A stretch of DNA of 64,000 nt from CBDDFQ01 sp965227035 (GCA_965227035.1 OZ245724.1:2542001-2606000); one strand, 5' to 3'; shown: positions 1 through 9,433, counted from the first letter of the stretch. Notes: generated by a model not told the origin, from the letters alone. Made by a program: numbers and translations.

Positions 1-264
1 AGACCACCTCCGCCCCCGATCGCCTATCACAGGCCGCCTCCGAGGCCAATCATCGTCGGGCCAGGAGCGGGGCCGCAGCACAACTTCTACACCGGTCAGT
101 ACATACCTCGTTACTACCGGAGCAATCAGTACGTGGTCAACGACTACCGGGTTCACCGCTTGCCGCCTCCACAGCGCGGCTACCACTGGGTTCAGGTGGG
201 AGCCGACTACGCAATGATCGCCATAGCGACCGGCCTGATCGCGCAAGTGCTGATCGGCCAGTAG
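1..264 (+). CDS. RcnB-like periplasmic protein, C-terminal part (5' end outside window)
   Basis: Open from the first base of the window in frame 1 to the TAG at 262-264, giving 87 C-terminal residues. The Pro-rich stretch, then GQYIPRYYR, YVVNDYRVHRLPPP, RGYHWVQVGADY and a hydrophobic end (IATGLIAQVLIGQ) follow the pattern of the RcnB family, small periplasmic proteins tied to nickel/cobalt homeostasis in enterobacteria and widespread in proteobacteria with unknown role. The signal peptide and start lie upstream of the window. It converges with the next gene 15 bp away. Confidence 0.7.
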   Translation, partial: RPPPPPIAYHRPPPRPIIVGPGAGPQHNFYTGQYIPRYYRSNQYVVNDYRVHRLPPPQRGYHWVQVGADYAMIAIATGLIAQVLIGQ

Positions 265-279
265 CGCTCTCGCGTTGAC

Positions 280-741
280 TTACCGCAGTCTGCCCACGTT
301 CGGCAGGCTGCAGGTTCGGTCGATGATTCGTCGCGCAGGATTCTGCGCAATGTCGACGAACGCCATCTTGTAGATACGTGCGTCCGGATAGGTCAGCGTT
401 TTGGGATCGCCCTTCCACAAGGGCTGTGCGTAAAACGATTGGGTGGCATGAAATGCTTCGCGGGTGTCGCAATGCACGACGACAATCGATTTGTAAGAGC
501 GAAACTTTCCCGCACGGCCGTCACGCTCGGTGGCGCGGTTGACGCGAATTGCAATCTCGCGAGTAGATGCGTCGCCGAAGACGCTATCGGCATCCAGTTC
601 CACGGTATCGACACTCGAATTTTTTGGATCTCCGACCAAGGCCATCCACGGGCCGTACTGGGCGAACGAAGCAGCGGGGATCGCCAAGGCCAGCAACGAA
701 TACGCCAGATTGCAGACGAAGGTTCTCACTAACTTTCTCAT
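280..741 (-). CDS. Small secreted protein, surface-adhesin E-like
   Basis: 153 residues. Residues 1-27 form a signal peptide (basic MRKLVR start, hydrophobic core, ASFA before QYG), so the product is exported. The mature part has a tryptophan near its start, a VDTVELDADS strand, a central CDTRE cysteine and a second cysteine near the end (RTCSLP), which could form a disulfide. This layout resembles the surface-adhesin E family of Haemophilus protein E and its many uncharacterised proteobacterial relatives. No adhesin function is implied. It stands alone and converges with the RcnB-like gene. Family placement is by pattern only. Confidence 0.55.
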   Translation of the reverse strand: MRKLVRTFVCNLAYSLLALAIPAASFAQYGPWMALVGDPKNSSVDTVELDADSVFGDASTREIAIRVNRATERDGRAGKFRSYKSIVVVHCDTREAFHATQSFYAQPLWKGDPKTLTYPDARIYKMAFVDIAQNPARRIIDRTCSLPNVGRLR

Positions 742-881
742 CTCCGGTTCCTGTAATTTTTACTCATTGTGCCGTCAAGCCGGACATGGGAGACATTCGC
801 ATTGAAACAGGCAAGGGAGAAGCAAGGGAGAGGCAAAGGAGATGTGAGGAAGGCGTGCGGAAGACGTATGGGATCGGTATT

Positions 882-1826
882 TCAACAGCATGCGTCGAGA
901 TGATCGAACACCCTGCCGTCTTCGCGATCGTGAAATACCAGGCTCGCGCCCAGCGATTCCTCGCGCGCAATCTGAACTGTCCCATGATGTTCGACGTGAC
1001 TGATTTTTCGCTCGGCGAACAAGGCTTTCGTGGCCTGCATGTCGCTACTTCCAAGAGCGACTGCCGCAATGAACGGTAGTGTCGGAACACTCATTCCGGG
1101 AAGGTACCGGGCGACGTCTTCTTTTGCGATCAGGTGAACGCTGCCTCGATCGGTATCTACAACGCATCGATTGCCAGCCTGCCTGAAATTGCTTCGAGCG
1201 AATCGTGCGAACTGCGAGGCGCGATCTGCAGGATCTTCTACAACGACCAGCATTTCGCTGAGTCGGTCGGCACGATTGGCGTGACCGACGAGCGACGGAT
1301 GCCACATCGCGTCCGGTGACATGGTCGGAAAAACAATCTGGACCCGACCTTCAGGCCACGCTTTGGGATCGAGTCGAACGATGCTCGCCGAGATCTGTTT
1401 TTCGCCGTCTGGCGTCATATGCATACGGCGCAAGTTCGCAATCGGCGCGGGATCCAATCCGTCCTGCAACAGTGCCGCGTGATGCGCTGCCGCGTGCCAT
1501 CCGCTGAACGCGATCAGATGCAGTCCAGGATATCGTGCGAGCTGTTTTCGCAGCTGAGCGGACATGGGCGTGTCGTGCGTGGGAGCGGTGGTCGGTCCAA
1601 GCACTTCGATCATTCCGCTGCGCAACATGGCGCAACGATTGCCGGTGCCAAGCGGCGCGTAAGGCTCATCGGCCCGCAGTTTGCTGGTGTGCGCCCTAAA
1701 AGGCGTCAACGTGAATCCCAGGCGTTCCATCACGCGCCCCGACTGGTCGAACTCCTCGACTAAGATTGCTGCGTGGTCGAGGAAGACTTCTCCCGAGCGG
1801 GGGAACTGATTCGGATTGACAGTCAT
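882..1826 (-). CDS. VOC/glyoxalase-like domain protein
   Basis: 314 residues from the ATG at 1826 (MTVNPNQFPRSG). The frame is open further upstream, but that part lies inside the preceding enzyme gene. LDHAAILVEEFDQSGRVMERLGFTLTPF near the N terminus is the typical first beta-alpha-beta unit of a vicinal-oxygen-chelate (glyoxalase/dioxygenase) fold, and a second unit starts near LPFIAAVAL. The length suits the two-module Glyoxalase_3-like group of unknown substrate. It starts 5 bp after the stop of the threonine-dehydratase-like gene and is probably the last gene of that operon. Confidence 0.7.
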   Translation of the reverse strand: MTVNPNQFPRSGEVFLDHAAILVEEFDQSGRVMERLGFTLTPFRAHTSKLRADEPYAPLGTGNRCAMLRSGMIEVLGPTTAPTHDTPMSAQLRKQLARYPGLHLIAFSGWHAAAHHAALLQDGLDPAPIANLRRMHMTPDGEKQISASIVRLDPKAWPEGRVQIVFPTMSPDAMWHPSLVGHANRADRLSEMLVVVEDPADRASQFARFARSNFRQAGNRCVVDTDRGSVHLIAKEDVARYLPGMSVPTLPFIAAVALGSSDMQATKALFAERKISHVEHHGTVQIAREESLGASLVFHDREDGRVFDHLDACC

Positions 1827-1831
1827 GCTTT

Positions 1832-2818
1832 TCACGCGCGTGGTGGCGGCGAAACCAGTTTCTTCAAAGTTTCGGGATCGACGTTGCCGCCCGAAAGAAC
1901 ACACACCACTTTCTTGAAAGGCGACAGCCTTTCGCGATGCTCCAGCAGACCCGCGAGACTTGCAGCGCCCGAGGGTTCGACGTAAAGCTTTGCACGCGTC
2001 ATGACGAGCCACATCGCTTCGATGATTCGTTCGTCGGGCACCAGCACCACCTGCTCCACCAGGTCGCGGTACACCGGGTAAGTGAACTTGCCGCCGAAGG
2101 GATAAGCCAGTCCATCGGCAATGGTCATGGGTGGTCCGGGCAAGTCCACGGGTTGACCCGCAGCCAGACTCAGCGACATCGTGTTCGCGCCGATGGGCTC
2201 GACACCCACAACTCGCGCACGCGATCCCACGGCACTGATTCCGGTGGCTACGCCGGCACCGAGTCCACCGGCGCCGACCGGCACCATGATGAGATCGGCG
2301 TCCGGCAAATCTTCGTGAATCTCCAGACCAATCGATGCATGTCCCGCGATGACCTCACCATCGTCACTCGGAGGAATAAACACGTATCCGTGCTCGGCCA
2401 CCAGTTGGTGCATTTTCTCGAACGCGTCGCGCGATGTTCCGATCTGTATTACCTCTGCGCCATACGCCGCAGTGGCGGCAACCTTCGACGCACTGGCGTT
2501 CGCCGGCATGACTGCAATGGCCCTGCATTGCAGCCGTTGCGCGGCGTACGCAAGCGCTTGAGCAGCATTACCAGCCGAGACCGTGATGACGCCTCGCGAA
2601 CGCTCCTCGTGGTTGAGCGACAGCATTTTCGCGACGATGCCGCGCGGCTTGTAGCTGCCCGTTTTCTGCAGCAGTTCGGCCTTCAACCAGAGCTCGCACC
2701 CCAGCATGTCGCCCAACACTCCTGCATGCAGCAAAGGTGTGCGGTGTACGTGGGGCGAAACCTTTTCGCGAATGCGTTTTAGCTCTGGCAAGGACCAGAT
2801 GCGACGATCGTCCTGCAT
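1832..2818 (-). CDS. Threonine dehydratase-like PLP enzyme (fold type II)
   Basis: 328 residues. The SYKPRG motif places the PLP Schiff-base lysine at about residue 57, the SAGNAAQALAYAAQ loop matches the substrate-binding SxGNxxQ element, and VGAGGLGAG near residue 185 is the phosphate-binding glycine loop. The C-terminal ACT regulatory domain of biosynthetic IlvA is absent, so this is a short catabolic-type threonine/serine dehydratase or a relative such as hydroxy-amino-acid lyase. It lies 3 bp downstream of the Bug receptor and shares its operon with gamma-glutamyltransferase, which suggests use of an amino-acid-derived substrate. The exact substrate cannot be read from sequence. Confidence 0.8.
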   Translation of the reverse strand: MQDDRRIWSLPELKRIREKVSPHVHRTPLLHAGVLGDMLGCELWLKAELLQKTGSYKPRGIVAKMLSLNHEERSRGVITVSAGNAAQALAYAAQRLQCRAIAVMPANASASKVAATAAYGAEVIQIGTSRDAFEKMHQLVAEHGYVFIPPSDDGEVIAGHASIGLEIHEDLPDADLIMVPVGAGGLGAGVATGISAVGSRARVVGVEPIGANTMSLSLAAGQPVDLPGPPMTIADGLAYPFGGKFTYPVYRDLVEQVVLVPDERIIEAMWLVMTRAKLYVEPSGAASLAGLLEHRERLSPFKKVVCVLSGGNVDPETLKKLVSPPPRA

Positions 2819-2821
2819 GAA

Positions 2822-3796
2822 TTATTCCGGCTGGATCCCTGCTTTTGCGGTAACCCGCCTGTAGGTTTCGTAGCTGACCTTGGCTGCGTCGCTCAACTGA
2901 GCGGGTGTCAGATCGCCGGTCACTTCGAATCCGATTTCTCCGAAGCGATCACGCGTTGCAGGCGTCTCGATGATTTTTTTCATTTCGGCATAAACCCGAT
3001 CGACGATGGGTTTGGGCAAGCCTGCAGGTCCGAGCAAACCAATCCAGGTGTCTTGCGGCGTGAAGTTGGGAACACTCTCGGTGACTGCAGGAATGTCAGG
3101 TGCGGCCTTGGCCCGCTTGTCGGTGAGCACTGCGAGCACACGCAGCTTGTCGGCCTTTACTTGAGGCATGGCGGACGACAGCACCGTAATGCCGGTGTCG
3201 ATCTGTCCGCCGAGAAGGTCGGTCATCATCAAGCCGCCGCCCTTGTAGGGCACGTGAATCATCTTGATGTCTGCGGCTTGTGCCAGCAGTTCGCCGAAAA
3301 GTACAAGCCCGCCGCTGCCGTACTGAACGCCTTGCGGCGATGCTTTCGCACGAGCCAGAAACTCGTTCATGTTCTTCGCGGGATTCGAGGGATGCACCGC
3401 GAGCACGGTCGTGATTTTTGCTGCGGCAATGATCGGGGTGAAGTCCTTCACCACATCGAACGGGACGGCTTTCTGAATGAATGGCAGTGAGTAATGCGTT
3501 GCGAAAGTCACGAGCAAGGTGTAGCCGTCGGGCGCTGCCTTGGCCACCTGCAACGATCCGATCGTGCCGTTGGCACCTGGTTTGTTTTCGACCACCACGG
3601 GCTGGCCCAGGGCTTCGGACAGCTTGGGTTGAATCGTTCGAACGAATGCGTCTGCCGTCGCGCCGGGCGGGAATGGCACGATCAAGTGGATCGGTCGCGA
3701 TGGCCATGCATCGGCACCGGTTTGTGCGAGTGCCATCAAGGGTGCGCCGAATGCGGCTAAACCGATCAACAAGAATTTCGATGTTCTCGATTTCAC
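2822..3796 (-). CDS. Bug/TctC-family periplasmic solute receptor
   Basis: 324 residues from a GTG start at 3796 that sits behind a GAGGGAG ribosome site; no upstream start has one. The signal peptide (KFLLIGLAAFGAPLMALA) is followed by WPSRPIHLIVPFPPG, a VVVENKPGANGTIG strand and VPYKGGG, the signature of the tripartite-tricarboxylate receptor (Bug) family. These bind carboxylates or amides in the periplasm. No TctA/TctB membrane genes are nearby, as is usual for Bug genes in Bordetella-like genomes. It lies 23 bp after the gamma-glutamyltransferase gene, so its ligand may be related to that enzyme's substrate or product. Confidence 0.9.
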   Translation of the reverse strand: MKSRTSKFLLIGLAAFGAPLMALAQTGADAWPSRPIHLIVPFPPGATADAFVRTIQPKLSEALGQPVVVENKPGANGTIGSLQVAKAAPDGYTLLVTFATHYSLPFIQKAVPFDVVKDFTPIIAAAKITTVLAVHPSNPAKNMNEFLARAKASPQGVQYGSGGLVLFGELLAQAADIKMIHVPYKGGGLMMTDLLGGQIDTGITVLSSAMPQVKADKLRVLAVLTDKRAKAAPDIPAVTESVPNFTPQDTWIGLLGPAGLPKPIVDRVYAEMKKIIETPATRDRFGEIGFEVTGDLTPAQLSDAAKVSYETYRRVTAKAGIQPE

Positions 3797-3819
3797 AAAA
3801 ACTCCCTCTTTCCAGATTT

Positions 3820-5421
3820 TCAGAAACCGACGGCTTGGCCATCCCTGCGGCCGTCGCTTGCTGCGACGTAGCCGGTTCCGGGAACGCGCCAGATGAATTG
3901 CCCGGAGCCGAAGTCCATGTACGGATCTTCGATCGATTGAAGCTTGTGCCCCTTCGCTTCTAGCGAAGAAACGATGTTTTGCGGAACGCTCGATTCGAGA
4001 TCGACGGAATAGTCCTTGTTGACCTTCCATCGCGGCGCGTCGCAAGCGGCTTGCGGCTGCTGCGAGTAGTCGAGCATGCGAACCAGCGTCTGCACATGGC
4101 CTTGAGGTTGCATGTCGCCGCCCATGACGCCGAAGGACATCTGCGCTTCGCCGTCTTTGGTAAGGAAGCCGGGAATGATCGTGTGGAACGGCCGCTTGCC
4201 GCCGTCGACCACGTTGGCCGATTTCGGATCGCGCGAAAAACCTGCACCGCGATTCTGCAAGCTGATGCCGGCACCCGGCACCACGATGCCTGAGCCGAAT
4301 CCCATGTAATTGGACTGAATGAACGAGACCATCATGCCGTCGTCGTCGGCGGCCGTGAGATACACCGTGCCTCCCGCATCCGGGCGACCTGCGCTCACCT
4401 CGCTCGCGCGCTTGCGATCGATCAGCTTTGCACGTTCGTCCAGATAAGCATCCGACAACATCTGCTCCGGCGTGACCTTCATGCCGCGCGGATCGGCCAC
4501 GTATTCGTACAGGTCTGCAAACGCGAGCTTCATCGCTTCGATCTGCAGATGCGCGCTCTCGGGCGAATCGGCTGAAAGCGAGCCGAGATCGAATCGTTCG
4601 AGAATGCCCAGCGCCACGAGCGCAGCAATGCCTTGCCCGTTAGGCGGAATCTCGTGCAATTCGTATCCGCGATAGCTGCGCGAGATCGGCTTGACCCAGT
4701 CGCATGTGTAGTTACGCAGATCGTCAGCTGTCATTGCCGCTCCGCTCGCCTTCGAATGCGCAACGATCTTCGAAGCAATTTCGCCTTCGTAGAAATCACG
4801 CGGGCCGACTGCGGCAAGTCTGCGCAACGTGGCCGCAGCCGCCGGAAATTTGAAGAGCTCACCTTCGGTAGGTGCACGTCCGTTCGGCATGAACGTTTCC
4901 GAAAAATCCTGGAACGACTTGAGTTCGGGAATCGCTGCGGCCCATTTGCGGGCGAGTACGTAAGAGACGCCGTAGCCGCGCTCGGCCAATTCGATGGCGG
5001 GCTGCAGAACCTGCGCGAATGCGAGACGCCCGAATTTCGAATGAATCGCCTCCCACCCAGCGACCGCTCCGGGGATCGTGACCGCGTCCCAACCGCGTGT
5101 CGGCATCTGCATCGATGCGCCGTATTTCTTGTCGAAGTATTGAGCGTTCCACGCAGCGGGTGCCGTGCCGGAGGCATTCAAACCGTGAAGCTCTTTGCCA
5201 TCCCAAACGATTGCAAAAGCGTCACTGCCCAATCCGTTCGACACCGGCTCCACGATCATGAGAGCTGCGGCTGCGGCAATGATCGCGTCGGCCGCATTGC
5301 CGCCCTGCAGCAGCATCGTGAGTCCCGCTTGCGCCGCGAGGGGTTGGGAGGTCGACACCACATTGCGCGCGTGCAATGCATGTCGGATCGTCGGATACGG
5401 GTTCTGCCAATTGAAAGTCAT
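3820..5421 (-). CDS. Gamma-glutamyltransferase family Ntn-hydrolase
   Basis: 533 residues. The N-terminal GGNAADAIIAAAAALMIVEP and GLGSDAFAIVWDG segments, and DAGGTVYL with the autoprocessing nucleophile threonine at about 352, identify the gamma-glutamyltransferase superfamily. The GSGIVVPGAGISLQNRGAGFS loop and lack of a signal peptide match the cytoplasmic YwrD/HpxW-like branch, which includes oxamate amidohydrolase, better than periplasmic glutathione hydrolase. The precursor should self-cleave before Thr352 into large and small chains. First gene of an operon with a Bug receptor, a PLP dehydratase and a VOC protein, divergent from a LysR gene. True substrate is open. Confidence 0.85.
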   Translation of the reverse strand: MTFNWQNPYPTIRHALHARNVVSTSQPLAAQAGLTMLLQGGNAADAIIAAAAALMIVEPVSNGLGSDAFAIVWDGKELHGLNASGTAPAAWNAQYFDKKYGASMQMPTRGWDAVTIPGAVAGWEAIHSKFGRLAFAQVLQPAIELAERGYGVSYVLARKWAAAIPELKSFQDFSETFMPNGRAPTEGELFKFPAAAATLRRLAAVGPRDFYEGEIASKIVAHSKASGAAMTADDLRNYTCDWVKPISRSYRGYELHEIPPNGQGIAALVALGILERFDLGSLSADSPESAHLQIEAMKLAFADLYEYVADPRGMKVTPEQMLSDAYLDERAKLIDRKRASEVSAGRPDAGGTVYLTAADDDGMMVSFIQSNYMGFGSGIVVPGAGISLQNRGAGFSRDPKSANVVDGGKRPFHTIIPGFLTKDGEAQMSFGVMGGDMQPQGHVQTLVRMLDYSQQPQAACDAPRWKVNKDYSVDLESSVPQNIVSSLEAKGHKLQSIEDPYMDFGSGQFIWRVPGTGYVAASDGRRDGQAVGF

Positions 5422-5604
5422 AAATGCCTATGAAAGCCAAGCGGTAGGCGCTGCGCCAATAAACGAATATCGCCAACCGGAAGGTGATTGGGATCTGGAT
5501 TTTTGCTGCGGCGAGTTTGCCAGAAACGATCACTTTGTAGTAACTAAATTCGTAAAGAGGACTACGTTCTGGTTATGATTTTGCAATCGTCTACGGAGCG
5601 TTTC

Positions 5605-6579
5605 ATGTCTGAATCAAACCTGGATTCGCTGCTGAAAAGCGAACGGCAAAACTAGATCGAGCAGTACCTCACGGGTAGCTTGAAGATGCGTCATCTCAAG
5701 CTGCTGTTGGCCGCTGCGAATCTGGGAAAGGTAGGCAAGGTGGCGAAGGCATTTCAGGTGAGCCAGCCCGCAATCTCCAAGCAGCTTGCGGAAATAGAAA
5801 CTGCGCTCGGGCTTCGGCTGTTCGACCGCTTCGGGCACTCGCTGCGGCTAACCGGCGCCGGCGAACACGTCATGCGAAGCGCAAGCGCAATGCTTGTGGA
5901 GATGGAAGACCTGGCCAAACAATTGGGCAGTCTGGGTGAAGGCATTACCGGCAAAGTCGCATTCGGAGGAGTTGCCACTACCTTCATTACATTCATTCCA
6001 CCGGCAATGAAGCGATTCAAGTCGAGAGCGCCGCATTCGTCGGTAAGTCTTCATGACGGGTCCGCAGATTCTTTGCTCGGTCGGCTACGCGACGGAGAGA
6101 TCGACCTGTTCATCGGAAGGATGAATCAGCGCGCTTTACCGAACGACATCAGGTCGGAGGACATCCTCGATGATCCGAGTCTCATCGTGTCGGGCGTGTC
6201 GCATCCACTTGCGCGTAAAAGTTCGGCGGACTGGAGCAGTCTTGCGGGTCAGAACTGGATTCTTCCTCCGACGAACCTGCCTGAATCTCGCATTTTCCTG
6301 CAGTGGCTGGAGCAACGCGGAGTCAAGCTGTCGCAGGGAGTGATCGAGTCGCGTTCTTTGCTCGCAAACATCGGTCTTCTCGAAACCGACGAATACTTGT
6401 CGATGATGCCGCAGAGCGCCGCGCGCGTGTATTTGCGGGAAGGAAGAATTGCACGACTCGCGTTCCCTGCGTGCGACCTTCTGGGGCCCATGCAGATCGT
6501 CTGGATGGAGGGTCGGCTGAGTCCCGCAGCCAAGCTATTCGCGGAATGCCTGCGGGACGTTGGACACACTCTTCGCTGA
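5605..6579 (+). pseudogene. LysR-family regulator with an in-frame amber codon near its start
   Basis: The well-formed start ATG at 5605 has a GGAG ribosome site at 5596, but its frame hits TAG at 5653-5655 after 16 codons. The same frame then continues without a break through IEQYLTGSLKMRHLKLL into a complete LysR protein: helix-turn-helix (VAKAFQVSQPAISKQLAEIE), then effector-binding domain. The spot where TAG stands is plausibly a tryptophan codon (TGG) changed by one base. Translation could restart at TTG 5680 or ATG 5686, giving about 299 residues with intact DNA-binding domain, so the gene may still work. It faces the gamma-glutamyltransferase operon and would be its regulator. Confidence 0.75.
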
Positions 6580-6627
6580 TTACCCGACGCCGCCTCCAGA
6601 CACCGTCCGGAGCCGCTGCATCACACT

Positions 6628-7854
6628 TCAAGCCGCCTTGAGCCTCCAGAGCGATGTCGTTTCGGCAGCACGCGCTTTGTGAAGCGGATCGGATTCGTCC
6701 TGGACTCGCGGATGCGACGGCTTCACATCGAGTTTCTCGATGACTTCGAGGCCACCGGCCGCAATCCATTCAAGCAGTTGTTCGCGCGAGCGCAGCCCAA
6801 GATGCTCTGCAAAATCCGAAAGGACCAGCCAGCCTTCTCCGCCTTCGCTCAGATGCTCGCGCAACCCACCCAGAAAACCTTTGAGCATGCGACTGTCTTC
6901 ATCGAAGATCGCACGTTCGATCGGCGAGCTCGCGCGAGCAGGTACCCAAGGCGGATTGCAAACGATAAGCGGCGCACGGCCCGCAGGAAACAGATCGACC
7001 TGCTGCAACTCGACTTGATGCAATACATCGAGGCGTTTGAGGTTTTCTTTCGCGCACGAAATTGCGCGTGCATCGGTGTCGGTTCCTACGATTTTTTGAA
7101 CGCCGCGTCGTGCAAGCACTGCAGCGAGCACTCCGGTGCCGACCCCGATATCGAACGCGAGTTCGGTCGATGGCAATTCCGTCTGCGCAATCAGCTCCAC
7201 GTACTCGCCTCGCACCGGCGAAAACACACCGTAGTACGGGTGGATTCGATCGGTCTCTTCGGTGCCTAGTGCCGGTACTTCGACACCCTTCTTGCGCCAT
7301 TCGTGAGCGCCGACCAGTCCGAGCAATTCGCGAAGCGAAACCACCGAGGGCTTGCCGCTTGCCGGACCCCAGGCCTCGTTGCAGGCAAGCTTGATATCGG
7401 GCGCGCGACGCAGGGGGATCGAGTAGTCGCCGTCCAGCGGAATCAAGACCATCGACAAAGTGCGCGCGCGTTGCGACTGTGACTGTCTGTGCAAATGGAA
7501 GGTTTGGGCAAGCGATGTTTCGGCAGCGGCACGAGCGGTTCTGTCGCGCGCCTTTTTGCTCGATGTGCGTGGCGCCCTGTCGGTGCGGCGCATCAGGGCT
7601 TGCAGCAGATGACGCGCGTTCTGGAAATCGCCACGCCAGAGCAGACCGTTGCCTTCGCTCGCCAGGCGGAACGCAGCGTCTGCTGCCATGGTGTCGTCGG
7701 CGACGGTGACGCGTTTTGGGGGAGCAACGCCGCTTTCCGAACGCCACGCGGCATGATTTTCCTTGCCGGCTTCGGTCCAGGAAATTTTGTTGATATCGAT
7801 GTTTTTGGGGGCGTCCGCGCTATCGCGGGACGGTTTCTGGGAGCTTGAGGTCAT
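6628..7854 (-). CDS. Class I SAM-dependent methyltransferase (NPPW type)
   Basis: 408 residues from ATG 7854, which lies inside the end of the upstream gene (35 bp overlap); the frame further upstream is only antisense to nothing useful. The C-terminal half has the SAM-binding motif DIGVGTGVLAAVLA, then GTDTDARAI and the catalytic-loop motif CNPPWVPA, as in PrmC/HemK-like and RlmF/G-like methyltransferases that modify nitrogen in proteins or bases. The N-terminal 200 residues hold no motif I recognise. Translational coupling with the XdhC-MobA gene suggests co-expression, but a link to molybdenum enzymes is only inference. Confidence 0.75.
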   Translation of the reverse strand: MTSSSQKPSRDSADAPKNIDINKISWTEAGKENHAAWRSESGVAPPKRVTVADDTMAADAAFRLASEGNGLLWRGDFQNARHLLQALMRRTDRAPRTSSKKARDRTARAAAETSLAQTFHLHRQSQSQRARTLSMVLIPLDGDYSIPLRRAPDIKLACNEAWGPASGKPSVVSLRELLGLVGAHEWRKKGVEVPALGTEETDRIHPYYGVFSPVRGEYVELIAQTELPSTELAFDIGVGTGVLAAVLARRGVQKIVGTDTDARAISCAKENLKRLDVLHQVELQQVDLFPAGRAPLIVCNPPWVPARASSPIERAIFDEDSRMLKGFLGGLREHLSEGGEGWLVLSDFAEHLGLRSREQLLEWIAAGGLEVIEKLDVKPSHPRVQDESDPLHKARAAETTSLWRLKAA

Positions 7855-9433
7855 AGGCCATCTTAAGGGCCTCCAGATCGGCCACGGTATCGATGTCCGA
7901 AACGGCGCCGGCATCGTCCACACCCAGCACTTTGAGGGTACGAGATCCGGACGCGCTTTCGACGACGGCCATGGCGCCGCGATCGCCATGCAAGGCGCGC
8001 AAAGCGGGTCCGTGGGACGCATGAAATCCGACTGGATGACCGCGCTTGTTTTCGAAGCTCGGAACGACGACTGTGGATTCTTCGTCTATCGCGCAGGCGA
8101 CGGCCAGCAAGGTGTCCGGAGAAATCATCGGCAAGTCGCCGGGAAGAATCAACCAGCCGTCGGCATTCGGTGTGGCCGCAACTCCTGCAGCGATCGAATC
8201 GCCCATGCCGTTGCGACTTTCGTCGGCCTCGACCAGGTGATACGGCAAGCCGCTCGCGACTACCGCATCGATCGTGTGCTGCAGCACGGTTTTGTCGCCG
8301 ATCATGGCCGCGAGTTTGTGAGTGGTGCCACCGGAGGCGGTGAATCTTTCACCCTTGCCGGCAGCAAGAACGATCACGTGCACCGATGAAACGCCCGGCT
8401 TGCCAGCTTTTTGCATCAGTCCGTCTTTGGCCTGAGCCACCTGCATATCGCGCGGAAGCGTCACATTGTTTTTAACCGCCAACACCTCGGCCATGATGCT
8501 CACCGCGATTTCCGCCGGCGTCTTGCTTCCGATGTATATGCCTATTGGCCCGCGAAGGCGTGCAAGCGTTTCCGGGGTCTGATCGAAGTGTTCGATCATG
8601 CGTGCGCGGCGAGCTTCGTTGTTCTTTCGCGATCCGATGGCGCCGATGTAGAAAGCGTCGGTCTCGAGTGCTTCCAGAAGCATCAGGTCGTCGAGCTTCG
8701 GATCGTGCGTGAGAGCGACTACGCAGGTTCGACGATCCACATTGAAGCTTCGAATCAGGTCATCCGGCATTTCGCTGCTGAGATGCACACCGGGCACCGA
8801 CCAGCTGCCTCGATACTGCTCACGCGGATCGCAAACCGTCACCGAGAAGCCACTGAAGATTGCCATGGTGGCCAGATACTCGGTCATCTGCCCTGCGCCG
8901 ACGATGAGCATCCGGTATTCCGGCCCGAATGTGTTGATCAGCCGATCGCCGGTAAGCACCAATTCTCTCGGCGACTTCGCAACGGTCAAGATCACGGTGC
9001 CGTCAGAAATAGCCGTGCTTCGCTCCACCAGATCGCCGTGCTCGAGGAGAGTAACCAGCTCCGTGAGCTTCGAATGATTGGGGTCGTATTCCAATAAAAG
9101 TTCGAGCGTGCCGCCACAAGGCAGGCCGAACCTGTTCGCCTCTTCGGCGGTCACGCCGTATTTGACAAGCTGAGGCTTTTTGGAAATTTCGAGCGAAGAA
9201 AGGGATGAAGGTTTCGCGTCTTGGCCATTGGAATATTGATAGATCAAGTCGTCTTCAATACAACCGCCAGAAACCGATCCGACAACAGCGCCGTCTTCAC
9301 AGAGGGCCATGATCGAACCAACGGGACGGGGCGAGGAGCCCCATGTCCGAACTACCGTGGCAAGAAGCGCGCGTTTGCCGGCGCCTCGCCAGTCGCGGAG
9401 GGCCCGAAGCACCATGACATCCAGATTTTCCAT
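7820..9433 (-). CDS. XdhC/CoxI-MobA-like fusion, molybdenum hydroxylase maturation factor
   Basis: 537 residues with two modules. Residues 1 to about 340 are XdhC/CoxI: GSSPRPVGSIMAL, GSVSGGCIED, the Rossmann motif VGAGQMTEYLA and IGSRKNNEARR, GPIGIYIGSKTPAEIAVSI. Residues about 350-530 are a MobA-like nucleotidyltransferase with VLAAGKGERF and a LILPGDLPMI metal site. XdhC proteins bind molybdenum cofactor and help its sulfuration and insertion into xanthine-dehydrogenase-type enzymes, while MocA-like domains add CMP to the cofactor. A natural fusion couples both steps. The NicB-like hydroxylase 33 kb away is the only visible client in this window. Confidence 0.85.
   Translation of the reverse strand: MENLDVMVLRALRDWRGAGKRALLATVVRTWGSSPRPVGSIMALCEDGAVVGSVSGGCIEDDLIYQYSNGQDAKPSSLSSLEISKKPQLVKYGVTAEEANRFGLPCGGTLELLLEYDPNHSKLTELVTLLEHGDLVERSTAISDGTVILTVAKSPRELVLTGDRLINTFGPEYRMLIVGAGQMTEYLATMAIFSGFSVTVCDPREQYRGSWSVPGVHLSSEMPDDLIRSFNVDRRTCVVALTHDPKLDDLMLLEALETDAFYIGAIGSRKNNEARRARMIEHFDQTPETLARLRGPIGIYIGSKTPAEIAVSIMAEVLAVKNNVTLPRDMQVAQAKDGLMQKAGKPGVSSVHVIVLAAGKGERFTASGGTTHKLAAMIGDKTVLQHTIDAVVASGLPYHLVEADESRNGMGDSIAAGVAATPNADGWLILPGDLPMISPDTLLAVACAIDEESTVVVPSFENKRGHPVGFHASHGPALRALHGDRGAMAVVESASGSRTLKVLGVDDAGAVSDIDTVADLEALKMAYDLKLPETVPR

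Noticed and set aside
2012..4045. Longer N termini for the VOC protein (to 2012) and the Bug receptor (to 4045)
   Set aside because: The extra parts lie within upstream genes and lack family similarity; internal ATG/GTG starts with ribosome sites or proper signal peptides fit better.
6580..6627. Weak inverted repeat between the LysR and methyltransferase genes as a terminator
   Set aside because: Arms are short with mismatches and no T run follows in either direction.
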